A stretch of 64,000 nt of DNA. It comes from Hymenopus coronatus (lineage: Eukaryota > Arthropoda > Insecta > Mantodea > Hymenopodidae). Made by a program: the position numbers and the translations under genes. The stretch lies in assembly GCA_030762935.1 (NCBI GenBank), contig CM060900.1, positions 285,204,284 through 285,268,283 on the forward strand. The letters run 5' to 3'. Positions 11,665 through 22,379 of the stretch are shown piece by piece (the stretch's first letter is position 1; each line of letters begins with the position of its first letter). The notes beneath the pieces are model-generated. The model worked only from the letters and a program-made list of their open reading frames with translations, made no database searches and had not been told where the DNA came from.

Positions 11665-11690
11665 AGCAAAACAAAACAAAACAAAACAAA
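11665..11690 (+). repeat. (CAAAA)n simple repeat
   Basis: About five units of a CAAAA pentamer inside the first copy of the direct duplication. The corresponding site in the second copy lacks the expansion. Confidence 0.9.
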
Positions 11691-12114
11691 AGGTTAAGAA
11701 AACTAGGTATATTTAAGAATAATCCTGGATTTGTTATGCAGTAGAACTATAATAGCAATTAAAGTAGCCAGTTCAACTTTCAACAGTCATAACGTTTACG
11801 AAACCCCTCCTAATCGCAAACCTGGATTATTTAGGCTTTCCTTCTGTTATGTAAACATTCCATCATGGAATCACTGTTGACAATTGTTCGTAGCCGAAGG
11901 TACGACACTTTCTTATATGGTTACCTCCAAGTTAGCAAACTAACCGCCACACGGCGTGATGGTGACTTTATCGCTAAGAATTACTCCCATTTGGCAGTTA
12001 ACCGAAGATCGTAACATGACAATTTGCACTATCTTGGAGCGAGATCGTACCATAAGCGGAGATCTTAATAGAGGCCCTGAGAGTTTGTATTACGATCTGC
12101 TGTTAAAAGTAAAA

Positions 12115-12350
12115 ATTTACAAAGCATTAGCTTTTTTATGTCTTTTGTGTCATATGGCACCACAGGCGATAACACCAATGATACATGGAATGAAGATGGA
12201 GCACCAGTGGAATGCGATGGCGGGGGAAGCAGAGAACGCGGAGAAAACCCACCCTGCGCCGGTTTGTCCACCACAAATCTCATATGCGGTCGCCTGTGAT
12301 CGAACCCGGGCCGCCTTTAAAGCATTACTTATTGCTACCTATTAGTTAAA
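12115..12350 (-). repeat. tRNA-derived SINE family C copy (antisense)
   Basis: The block GGCACCACAGGCGATAACAC, GGAATGAAGATGGAGCACCA, GCGGGGGAAGC and ending GTGATCGAACCCGGGCCG matches 17385-17600 closely. The last segment is a B-box read on the minus strand. It sits at the end of the first duplicated copy and is missing from the second, so it inserted after the duplication. Confidence 0.75.
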
Positions 12351-12384
12351 GCAAGTGCCCGGTATTACGAATGCTAGGTAACCC

Positions 12385-14060
12385 TATGTTAATTAACCTG
12401 GAGTGTGTCAACAATTTTGTATGGTTGGCAATGTGTTCGTGCGCAATTTTACGCTATCTAGGCGGAAAGTTTTCGCATTAGATAATTGAAATAAAAACTT
12501 TCTGGTGTAATTTTCTTGAGCCCGCCATCTTTTTTTTTTTGTATAATAAAATGAAAGCTTTATTAAATTGATATAAAGGGTGTTTGTGATTAATATAGCT
12601 CGTTTGGGGTTACTTTATAATAGGCTAGATACATTCAGGAACGTAATAAACTGTACCTAATTGCTTTTATTGTTTTGATTTCTATAAGTTAATTCTCGTA
12701 GCTTATTTACATTAATGGAAAATAAATTGATTTTGCATAAATAGAAATTCCTTGGTAGCGGAAAAGGCTAGAGTTCGCCTTGATTCTAACTTACACCAAC
12801 GCATAGTTAGTGTATGTAGCTCGTTAATAATAGTTAGAGCTTTCGAAACTGAATAGGGCAGGAGTGAAATAGTTTACCTGATTTACAAGTATTGTAGGTA
12901 CTTATTTTATTTCTACCAGGCGTTCGTCGGTAAGGAAACCAACAGTACCGGCAGGTGTATTGAGTGACAAAAAGACCATTAACTCAAAGAGAAATTGTGA
13001 TGCAACTAGAAATTGCTATAGGTCATAGTCTGACAGAAAATAAAGCATTAGTGCACGTTTTGTTAACCTGAATTAATTCCTATCCCCAAATTTAGTTTTG
13101 AAAACATTGTCCCTTTTACATGCACAATGTCTCAGCACTTCATTCTCTGCACGTTGTACAAAAGGAATAATGTAGAGAGCTTTCTCCAGATTGAAGTCTT
13201 TCAGATAATATTATAGATTTTTCAGTGTTTGGCAATTTGCGCATTAAATATTCATGTGTCCAATTCGATATACTTCATTTTGCATTTTCCCCTTCTGTTG
13301 TCGTATACTGGTGTATTTATCAATTTTAAGGAATGGGGACAAAGAAATGATAGTTTGCACGTAAAATGAATACTTTCTATGCATTTGTTTTAAAGGAATG
13401 GGACAAAGAAAGCATGGTTTGCACATTTTATAAATGGCGTGCTCGGAATGAAAAGATTTATAGGTCCAATAATGTAGTCGGAGTGCAGATAGTGGTGGAA
13501 GGTACTCACTTGGTCAGTGAGAAGAGTAAAGTATGAAGCGACGGGACCCGGCTAGCACATTATTTACCATTTTGAAATTAAGGCGAAGTTTGGCTATTGA
13601 TTTACTTTCTATAGATTACCTACAAAATATGTTAAATGTAATTGCCATGCACGTTAAAAAATAAAAGAATGTTTTTATGAATGTCGGGTTAATTTTATAT
13701 ATGATTTATATTTAAGCCAAAACTAGGGATACCAAAGTATAATGCTGGAGGTATTATGCAGCAGAAGTGTAATGTTAATTAAACCAACCAGTGAACCATT
13801 CAACAGTCTTATAACGTTTACGAAATATCTCCTTGTTCCAAGTCTGGATTTCATTGCATTTACTCCTGTTATGTAAATATTTCATAACGAAATCGCTATC
13901 CACTCCAATTCATGGATAACGGTACGTCATTTTTGTGTGGTTACCTCTAAGTTAGTATCCGCACCACTACGCGAGGTTACGGTTAGTTTACCGCTAAGAA
14001 TAACTCCTGGTTAGCTGTTAATCGAAGGTCAGAATACAACCAATTGCCTTTGGCTACCAG
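12385..14060 (+). repeat. Direct duplication, second copy
   Basis: Second, more compact copy of the non-coding unit at 9705-12035. Shared landmarks run in the same order, ending with the CGCTAAGAATAACTCC and TTAATCGAAGGTCAGAA segments (first copy CGCTAAGAATTACTCC, TTAACCGAAGATCGTAA). No coding potential is visible. Confidence 0.7.
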
Positions 14061-14780
14061 TTAATATCCAAAGGAACCTTAACCGGATGTCGCAATCAAA
14101 TCCTTATTCACGTTTCATTTTATGATTATGCTCCGTTTGTCTGTCCTGCCATTCCTCGAGTCCTGCGTCTTTTATTTTTGAACTGATGGTGGTTATGTGG
14201 AAGTTGCCGCCTATTATTTCTTCTCCTGTAGACGTTTCTTTAGCAAACCTATCCTACAATTCATTGCCAGTTGCCAGTAATGTTTAGATGGGCTCTCACC
14301 CATCTGAAGTGAATCATCCAGTGCGTTGTTATAATGAAATAATAGTACTGTGAATAGGTATACTTATTTATTGTATTTTCCTTCAACAACGATAGTGTAA
14401 CACTTTGTCACTGTATATGCCTGTATTTCCTTCTTCATTCAATAGATTCACCAGTCCTTGAAATTCTTTTACGAGGACATATAGGTGAGAATGCATGGCA
14501 ACAAACAATTGGAAATAACTCCTTAAATTTTAAAGATGTGACGAAACTTTGTATCATCATTTGAAACACAATTTTTCACTTATCTTGTAAGTTAGAATCT
14601 ATTTCCGAAATTGCGTTTCAAGTTATAGCTTAAACTTCAGTGCTGAAATTAGAGGATAATGCAGAGTGAAGTTGTAGGATGTCTAAGTGATTTCAAAGCA
14701 TGAATTATAACACTCAAGAATTTTATCACCCATTTCGCTATAACGTTGAAAATGGAGTTTTTTAATTAAACTAAAGGGTG

Positions 14781-15475
14781 TAATTGTAATTAAACTTTAT
14801 TGAATTAATTTATCGCGAATCTAATACTCGTACTGCATAAAGGGATGGTAAAGGATTGCGAAAAGTCTGATCGCGTTTTATTGTAACCTCAATTCTCTAA
14901 GTGTTATTGCCATTTTAACTGGCGTAATTGTAATTCAAATTTCTTAAATTAACCAATCGTAAATCTTATACTTGTGCTGGGTAGGCGATGACAAAGGAAG
15001 AAGAAAAGTCTAATCGCGTTTTATTATAACCTCAATTCTTTAAGCGTTATTGTCATTTTAATTGCCTTAATTGTAATTAAAATTTCTTGAATTAACCGAT
15101 CGTGATCCTTATACTTGTGCTGGGCAGAGGATGATAAAGGAATAAGAACGACCTTCTAGTGTTTTATTGTAATTTCAGCTCTTAAACGTTATTGGCATTT
15201 TAAATAGCGTAATTGTAATTAAACTTTCTTGCATGCGGATAGCTCGAATCTAGTATTCGTACTGGATGAGGGGTGATAAATGAACAAAAAGGGCCTTGTA
15301 GCACTTTATTGTAACCACAATTCTTTAAGCGTCATTTCTATATAATTAGTGTAATTGTAATTAAACTTTCTTGATTATTCGCGAAGATAAATCTTGTACT
15401 GGAAAGGGAATTATAAGGGTAACAAGCCCAGATTTTATGTATAAGCAGTGTTATAATTGTGTTCTACATTCAATT
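14781..15475 (+). repeat. Tandem satellite, five units of 142-144 bp
   Basis: The motif TAATTGTAAT recurs at 14781, 14925, 15068, 15210 and 15352, giving periods of 144, 143, 142 and 142 bp. Each unit continues with TAAACTTTCTTGAATTAA-like sequence, an ATACTTGTGCTGG-like block and a TTTTATTGTAACCTCAATTC-like block. The units are diverged but collinear; the last is truncated. Confidence 0.85.
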
Positions 15476-15479
15476 CTTT

Positions 15480-16049
15480 TTGCAGTTGTTTAATTATACA
15501 TATCCGTAAAGTCACGCGATTGCAACCTCACTGAAAGCTGATTGGAGGTTTCCATGTAAGAGCCGATATTAAGATTTATAAATTTTTGGAGTTGTAATGA
15601 TGTTGGCGTTTTAAGTATTTGAGAGCTCATAGGCTCAGTTCCCTGTTGGGGTGCACTCTGCTCGTTTCATCATTAGCAAATTTTTGTCTTAGTTTGCAGT
15701 GTTTAGTGCATATAATTATGTGAAACAAGTTGCAAGTTCTTTTCCATGCGTGCTCATGTATTCTATTTTAAGTATTGAAACAACCATGTCTTCTGCTCTG
15801 GATGTAGTGTTTGAAAGTCCTACACTTGGAAACTCAATCACTTCGCCGCTATATTGGCTTTGCTATGATGAATTACTAGTTTTTATAAAAGCAGTTATCT
15901 CTGAATGCTTAATATTTTCATTTCATATGTTGGTATGGCATAATAAAGTTTTTAACATGTTCATTCGGGTGAGTGTTATAGTTCATTGTGAAAACATTAC
16001 CGCAAACGCATATTCAAGCAAGTGGTTTTATTTCACCATGATATTGAAC
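15480..16049. other. Unassigned non-coding DNA
   Basis: A 128-codon open frame (15699-16085, plus) lies here, but its product is hydrophobic and unlike any family I know, and its end overlaps a repeated segment. I see no supported gene. Confidence 0.45.
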
Positions 16050-16500
16050 TATATTTGTATACTCAGATCCCTTGTGAAACATTAGACCGATTTGTCAGGC
16101 AAATGAGCCCTGTAGCTCTCGAATTGCCAGAAATAGAGAAATCTGGCAGATTTTTAACTAATTATCTAATTGTAATAATATAGAATTTTGCATTTATGAT
16201 TAGATATTCAGATTCCTCGTGAAGAACTAGATCGATTTGATATGCAGATGAGCCTTGTCGCTCGAAATGAGCAAGTCGCGTTTTTCGCTTGGGCGTGGTC
16301 AATCCATTAAATTGGAATTGATTTGGGAATGTGAAAGATGATTGTTCAAATGATTGACAGCCCGCCAAGAGAAACCTTTTAGACAGGTGGTTTGGCAAAG
16401 GGGGAGGGGCCGGCAGCCGGCAGCCCCTCTTTGATTGACAGGTGTATGAAAACCCTTTAGACAGGTGTGTTGGCAAAGAGGGAGGAGGCGACACTCTGAG
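16050..16500 (+). repeat. Two short local duplications
   Basis: A segment of about 65 bp starting ATACTCAGATCCCTTGTGAA (16059) recurs at 16204 as ATATTCAGATTCCTCGTGAA, 145 bp apart. A second motif, TTTTAGACAGGTGGTTTGGC (about 16375), recurs about 80 bp later as CTTTAGACAGGTGTGTTGGC. Confidence 0.65.
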
Positions 16501-16639
16501 TGGCCTGTCGGCAGATGTTATATTAAAGTGCTACATCTTGTGAACACATGTTTTTCATGAGGCAGCATCCCCATTTGCCCCTATACCTACTACTTACATA
16601 TTTGTGATCTCATTTCCTCCTGTTTATTTCGGGGAATGT

Positions 16640-18010
16640 AGTTTTCGTTATCTCGGATCAAGGGCTCAATTCGCATTGGGTTTTGATTCGCGTAGTTTTC
16701 ATCCATAATAGAATTCTACCTGTCGTCACAACAAACCAATTATCAGCGAATGCGACGTCAGTATTTTGTGTATATTTTAGCTGTAATTGTGATTGCATAA
16801 AATGTTCCATAATCCAAATCCATACATGGGTCAGTATGTGAAATCTTATCAATTCTGTATCCACTGGTGCTTAAGCCTGTTTTTCTGTCTCGAAAATAGT
16901 CCAGGGTCAATGCATGGACATTTCATTTCCTTAAAGTTGCTCGAAATGCTCTGCCACTCTCCCGCATCAAATGCATCCCGAACATTTAAGCTTATCAAGG
17001 CAACTTAATCATTGTTCTTCAGGTTCTTTAGTATATATTATATAACAGACATCACTGGATCTACTGCACTTCTTCGTGGCCTGAATCCATATTTTGGGCA
17101 TTGAATACACTTTTGAGTATCTACTTGTAATTGAATACTGTATCATCAATTTCTGCAAGAGTTTAGTAACGAAGTTAAAGAGACGAATGGGTTGATATTT
17201 TGAGATTTCACCACTTCCTTCCTTCCTTTCTTTCATTTTTTGTTTCTTTCTTTGTTTCCTCTTTCTTTCTTCCTTCCCCGAACAAACTATAGGAATTATT
17301 ATGGATCGTTTCGATTACTTTGGAAGTATCCATCTTAGGACGCATATTATATACTGTGTTGAGAAAGTGGGTGAACCGCTATTTTTATAGTGTTTGATGC
17401 CGGCTTTTATTATTATGGCACCGCAGGCGATGGCACCGATGAGGAATGGAATGAAGATGGAACATGTGGTGGAATGTAATGGCGGGGGAAGCCGGAGCAC
17501 CCGGAGGAAACCCGCCCCTTACCGCATTGTGCATTAAAACCCACATGTGGTCGGCTGAGTTCGAACCATTTTCTTGGTGAGAGGCGAGTGGTCTAGGAAA
17601 CCGCTGTGCAGGTCTGAGTACAATATCCCTAGACAAGTAATTTTCTTGCAGCCCTTTTTTTAGGATCAAAGTTATGTACTCTAATTATCCCTTCTTGGCT
17701 GAGTTCTATGTCATTTGTTATGTTATGTGAATTTTCTTCTAGTATAAGAATGGTTTTCCTTATTATTGTTTACATCATCTACTGGTATAAAGTATCCTAT
17801 CGTGTGTTTTAAGGTGTCTTCTAGGTCATCAGGACATGTGCCACCTTGCTTTGTGAGTGCTTTGAATATTTCTTTCTGTTTGATTTTATGTGTTGTTATT
17901 TTATAGACCGTATTCCATGGAATGACTTCATTTGTAGGTTTCCAAAATTCTTTCCAGGATTTTGGCTTCATCACGTTTAATGTGTGCCGGTAGTTCCGAA
18001 TGACTTCCAA
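16640..18010 (-). pseudogene. R1-clade ORF2 relic (linker plus reverse transcriptase), interrupted by a SINE
   Basis: On the minus strand, 18010-17723 encodes the linker between endonuclease and RT (for example SWKEFWKPTNEVIPWNTVYK). After an interruption by the SINE at 17385-17600, RT resumes at 17236-17009 with EISKYQPIRLFNFVTKLLQK, which corresponds to the family's KYRPISL motif. It continues with LNVRDAFDAGEW (motif A region) and FADN where YADD/FADD is expected (about 16760). Several stops and frame changes are present, and the catalytic motif has Asp changed to Asn. Upstream endonuclease and downstream thumb/zinc knuckle are not recognisable. It is a dead fragment from a lineage different from the element at 1-1664. 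Confidence 0.7.
17385..17600 (-). repeat. tRNA-derived SINE family C copy (antisense)
   Basis: It matches 12115-12350: ATGGCACCGCAGGCGATGGC, GGAATGAAGATGGAACATGT, GGCGGGGGAAGCCGGAG and the reversed B-box CTGAGTTCGAACCATTTTC. It interrupts the antisense R1-type reverse transcriptase relic, so it inserted later. Confidence 0.75.
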
Positions 18011-18329
18011 ATATAATTATTTCCTGTGGTGTAATTTCCGGTTATTGAGGGTTCTTTGATTCCGACGTCAGAGTACAGCGCCTCTTTTCGTCATTTATAC
18101 TAGTGTGAGAGCCCACCATAGTATAGTTTTCAGCTTGCTCTTCCTGCTTGTTCTTCTTAAACGAAACGCTCGGTTGTATGCCTCATTTATGCAGAATGCT
18201 ACTGCTCGACTATCTTTTCAATGTTGGTATAGCCTTCAGCTGTTATTGCTATTTGTTCATTTAAATTCTCTCTATTTTAAATGGTACAGTTAAACGTAAG
18301 CTTAAAATATTCTTCCAACAGCGTGATAA
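18011..18329. other. Unassigned non-coding DNA
   Basis: Nothing recognisable lies between the R1-type relic and the TG-rich repeat. Confidence 0.45.
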
Positions 18330-18837
18330 ATGTTGTACAGGTGCACATGTGTATGTTAATACACGTATATGTTTGTGAGCGTGAGAATATGTGCGTGGTA
18401 ATGTGTGGGGTATATATGTGCGTATATTTTAATGTGTATATGAGTATGTATAAGTAAATGGGTGTAACCGTGTGTACATGTGTACGTATGCACATGTGTG
18501 TGTATGTGTACGTATGCACATGTGTGTGGGCATATATAATATATATATGTGTGTGTGTATAGTGTGTATGCCTGTGCGTGTGTAAGGATGCATTGATGTG
18601 CGTATGTGTACGTATGCACATGTGTGTGGGCATATATAATATATATATGTGTGTGTGTATAGTGTGTATGCCTGTGCGTGTGTAAGGATGCATTCATGTG
18701 CGTATGTGTGTATTCCTATAAATACATATATGCGTGGGTATGTGTATATTCCTAAGTATATGTGTGCGAATATGAGTAATATGTATGTGTATGTACGCCC
18801 GTACGTATGTGTATGTGTATGCATGTGTGTATGTATG
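18330..18837 (+). repeat. TG-rich low-complexity tract with a 100-bp tandem duplication
   Basis: Mixed TGTA/TGTG/TATG repeats fill the tract. Within it, 18508-18607 and 18608-18707 are tandem copies of exactly 100 bp differing by about one base (GCATTGATG versus GCATTCATG). His/Thr-rich open frames on the minus strand are repeat translations. Confidence 0.9.
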
Positions 18838-18901
18838 TACGACGGATGTTCAATAAATGCTTGAAATATATAGAAAACAAATTCTTTTTGGTAGATTTTT
18901 T

Positions 18902-20820
18902 TTATTGTTCAACAAGATCTTCTTTTAGCTCGATACACTTCTCCTAGCGTTTCTCCAACTGCTTTAAGCCCTCCAAAAAGTAGGGTTTCGGAAGAACCTC
19001 AAAATAGGCATTTATATGGTAGTTGACCTCTTCGTTAGACGTGAACTGTTTTCCGCCGAGTCATTTTTTAAAGTTTAGAAATAGAAAAAGTCACTGGGGC
19101 CCAATTCTCGTGAATACGGTGAATGTTTTAGTAATTCAAACTTTAGTTGTATAATTATCACCATCGAAACTGGAAGGGGTGCACTCCTTTGTCTTGATGG
19201 AAGACATTTTTTTTTACCACATGAGGGCGTTTTTTAGTTTCTCTACGCGCACTATCTACATAGCGTATAGAGAGGGTATTGTAATTCACCCAAAATTCGA
19301 TACCGAGATTTTACCGGAAATACATGTTTTGAGACTCCCTGAATAAAAAATGCATTTTTAGAAAAATGTTCGTCTGTGTGTCTGTCTGTCTGACTGAGTG
19401 GATGTGTGTATGTGGGTCTGTGGGCAGCGTAGCTCAAAAACGAAAAGTCCGTTAAAAATGAAACTTGATATTTAAGTTTTGTATCTTACAATGATGCGAC
19501 ACGAAAATTTTTAAGAAAACCCCCACCCTAACTATCCTTTACATAAAACTTTTTTCAAAAATTTTGATCTTCTCAAAAATGTCTGTAACGATTTTGATTA
19601 AAATATCTTACACTAAAGATATTTCTCTGACAAATAAAATGTGTATCTTGAATTTTCTGGGAATAGCCTCTGAAGACTACTTTATTCTGGATGAATTTTG
19701 CATAACTGCTAAACTGTAAAAGATGGACAAAAATTATCACACAAAAATGCTGAGGTCGTTAAAACACACAATTTATGTTATATACATTATTTTCGTAGAG
19801 TTGACCGTTTTTGAGATATTCCTACTATCAGTTTCAGCTTTGAAAAACTTATTCTTTTCTCATATAGAAATTGGTCAATCCCTGACCATACAAACAAGTC
19901 ACATAGCAACAAACTTTTGACTACCACTTTAACCTATGGTACTCCCTTATTTCGCTTCTACTTACAATGAAGCAAGTAATAAGACTATTTCTGCTAATTT
20001 TTTCTTGATTAAAATGAAGTAAATAGAAACATAAGTTTTTTAATATATATATATATATATATTTTTTTTTATTTGCAGAGATGTAGAGAAAGTCATCTGA
20101 ATGGAACACATCAGATTTTTTTTCTTGATTCTCCGTTCAACCGATGCAAAAACGATGCATAGTACTCTACATTTATCGTTCTTCCATTCCGCAAGTAATT
20201 AATGTAGATGATTCCGCCTGCATCCCAAAAAAACCGAGGTCATCACTGTGTCTGCAGATTTCACCACCTTTGGCTGCTTCGTAGCTGGTTTGCCTTTAAT
20301 CCCATCTGTTTTACTGTACTTTTGTCTCTGGAGTGTATTGGTGTATCCACGTTTCAAGCACAGTTATGTTTCGACGCAGAAACTCGTCAGAATTGCGACG
20401 GAAAAGTGCCAAACCAGCTTCCGAATCGATCACATGATATCGTTATTCTCCATTGAGAGCAAACGCGGTACCCATCTTGCCGAGACCTTTGTCAGACATA
20501 ATTTTTGGTGCAAAATTGAAAACACTGTACCTCTGCTTTTTCGTGAGTTTTGGTACGTCGATCACTCAAACCATATCCTGGATTTTGTCAACCATTTTTG
20601 TGGAAGTCATTTATACATGACGTCCGGAACGATGTTCATCATTTGTGAATGTACGGCCACATTTAAATTCATTTATCCAATTGTAAATTGTTGCAAACGC
20701 AGAAGCAGATATGCCGTGAGCTTCATCCAACTCAGCTTTCATCTCTTTCGGTGTTAAGCCTTTAAATACTAGGGTTTAATCACAGCACGATACTTTTTTT
20801 TTTTTTTTTTTTTTCCCCAT
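18902..20820 (-). pseudogene. mariner transposase, interrupted and frameshifted
   Basis: Reading the minus strand from ATG at 20820, the gene shows a poly-Lys start (a T-run at about 20793-20814 on plus) and the helix-turn-helix segment LTPKEMKAELDEAHGISASA. Next come FATIYN and FKCGRTFTNDEHRSGR. The core follows (ETWIHQYTPETK, then MTSVFWDAGGIIYINYLRNG in a shifted frame). The frame is then broken by the 900-bp insertion exactly between SRKK and VFHQD. The C-terminus resumes at 19205 and ends near 18902 (EDLVEQ then stop). Transposase cuts and pastes at TA sites. Stops and frameshifts are present in both halves. The middle D-motif is VFHQD; the last catalytic Asp region (ENWAPVTFSIS) has lost the expected SDFFLF residues. 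Confidence 0.8.
19215..20114. mobile_element. 900-bp non-coding repeat nested in the mariner
   Basis: It is bounded by a 9-bp direct duplication ATTTTTTTT (19206-19214 and 20115-20123), which restores the mariner reading when joined. It has no long ORF. The left side has a short stem (CTCTACGC with GCGTATAGAG, about 19240-19275). A GTCTGTCTGTCTGACTG run lies near 19377-19397, with GTAGCTCAAAAACGAAAAGT after it. No terminal inverted repeats are obvious, so its class is unknown. Confidence 0.7.
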
Positions 20821-21000
20821 CTTTGTGAAGAAGCACAAGCTTGCTGATTCAGACATCTATGGCAACGAAACCACATGATGGATATAGCTGACATTTAAGT
20901 GCTATCTGGTAAGAGAGGACGGTTACCAAGTACAAACTTGTTTCCATGCTACGAGTGCAATTACTTGGATTTTCTAAGGACTTGTTGAAGGCCCCTTGTA

Positions 21001-21046
21001 GGTATGTAGCTAGGTAGGTAGGTAGATACGTAGGTGGGTGGGTAAG
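21001..21046 (+). repeat. (GTAG)n-type simple repeat
   Basis: Imperfect GTAG/GTGG tetramers begin right after the right end of the mariner. Confidence 0.85.
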
Positions 21047-21151
21047 TACACCCGTCACCAAAACTGAGTAATATCTGGAACGCCAAATTTGTGTAAGTTC
21101 TACACGGTACAGCGTCTTGTGTTTGCCATCCGCGATAGAGTTGTGTAGTAG

Positions 21152-22085
21152 AGTAGTTAATGTAGGAGAGAGCTGGTGCAGTGGCAAGAAAGTATACATA
21201 GCAAATATAGGGAATATAAGGACGGTGTTTACTCTAGTGTGAGCATACATGGTAAAGATATGGAATTCAAGGAGGAGGGGAGGACCTAATCTAAGCTCAG
21301 AGTATTAAGGGTATTTACCAGTCTTTTAGAGTGTTTTTCCAAGGACGTCTGCATTGTTTTTCGGTTTTTTTATGGTTCTTTTAAGAATTATAACATGTTT
21401 TATCGATTGTTTGTACACCGGGGGAAGGTGGTTGCTGACTTAAGACATTTTTTATTATTTTGCAGTATTTTGCTCTGCTCTGTACAGACCATTTATAAGT
21501 CTTTCCAGTATTTGAGCGACAGCACAGCTGTTTCGAAGGCTGTTTAATGACATTTCATGACATTTGAAGGATGTTTAGCTCTCTAGAATGACTAATTTCA
21601 GGTACTCATCAGACATTTTTTGTTCTTTTCAACTGCTTTCATGCCATTTTATGGGTATTTAGCGCTCTAAAGCCATCATTTCAGGCTTTTACAGACCTTT
21701 TCGCTAATATTTTCAATGTTTTCTATTGATTTTAGACGCTTTTATAAGCATTGTAGTTTGTTTTAGGACTATTTTTCGGTGATTGTAATGTCTTCACATG
21801 TATTTTTGACGTTTTTATATGCATTTTAGTACCATTTTTCAGGAACTGTGACGTCCTCTTATGCATTTTCGGGATTTGTAAGGTAATTTTAGTGTAGTCG
21901 CAGTTATTTAAATGCTTTTTAATGACATTTCATGTCATTTGGAGAATGTGGGCACTTAGTTTCAGGGCACTCAGCACAAATTTGTTGGCTCTTTTCAACT
22001 GACTTTTACGACATTTTGTGGATATTTGGAGCTCTAAAAAAAGTATTTTAGGCTTTTTCAATAGTTTTTGCTCATGTTTTGCAGG
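21152..22085 (+). repeat. Left terminal inverted repeat of the Maverick-type element
   Basis: It aligns with the reverse complement of 29432-30385 over its length with indels. Shared landmarks include GGAGGAGGGGAGGAC, CCAAGGACGTCTGCATTGTT, TTCAGGTACTCATCAGACAT and AATGACATTTCATGTCAT. It is rich in T-runs at about 10-11 bp spacing. Confidence 0.85.
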
Positions 22086-22290
22086 ATTTCACGTTTAACC
22101 TCTCCCCTGCATGCTCTTACCAACCACATATGTCACTATTTAACATCACCTGCTGAAAGCCTTGTTGTCATCATGTCTATTCTTGAATCATCATGTTCAG
22201 ACATGCTCTCCTTCCACACCATTCCCTATCCAGAATAGAAGGATAGCTGCCGGATCAACGGTATACACTTTCCCTACTAGTACAACACCG
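22070..22290 (+). repeat. Internal inverted repeat arm, partner at 23845-24060
   Basis: The segment with CTCTCCCCTGCATGCTCTTA, CACTATTTAACATCACCT and GTATACACTTTCCCTACTA matches the reverse complement of about 23845-24060, making a second inverted pair nested inside the element just beyond the left TIR. Confidence 0.75.
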
Positions 22291-22379
22291 TACAGTTCCT
22301 GAGTAAATCAGTTTTAAATTTTCACATAGAATCCAAAACCCTAAGCATGATGGCACCAAGACTATATGATAACTATTAT

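Larger units (their letters stand above)
9705..12035 (+). repeat. Direct duplication, first copy (with SINE insertions)
   Basis: Non-coding sequence that recurs in the same order and orientation at 12385-14060. Matching landmarks include AACCTGGAGTTTGTTAACAA (second copy AACCTGGAGTGTGTCAACAA), GGACAGGAGTGAAGTGATTT, TTTATTTCTACCAGG, and CATAACGTTTACGAAA. Extra material in this copy (SINEs at 10835-11110 and 11236-11400) is absent from the second copy. Divergence is substantial, so the duplication is old. Confidence 0.7.
18840..20998 (-). mobile_element. mariner element, split by a 900-bp insertion
   Basis: The element is flanked by TA dinucleotides (18838-18839 and 20999-21000). The ends are related as inverted repeats: left GTTCAATAAATGCTTGAAAT, right (reversed) CTTCAACAAGTCCTTAGAAA. 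Removing the 900-bp insertion at 19215-20114 leaves about 1.26 kb, the usual length of a mariner. The transposase is on the minus strand and dead. Confidence 0.85.

Noticed and set aside
14781..15475. Regular repeats resembling a CRISPR array
   Set aside because: Whole 142-bp units are repeated with no unique spacers, and the context is eukaryotic.
15699..16085. 128-codon frame as a possible host gene
   Set aside because: No domain, no splice or promoter context, and the end overlaps a local duplication.
18277..18864. Several long His/Thr/Tyr-rich frames
   Set aside because: Translations of the TG-rich low-complexity tract in several frames.
20248..20757. 169-codon plus-strand frame
   Set aside because: It is the antisense shadow of the mariner transposase, whose helix-turn-helix is read on the minus strand.
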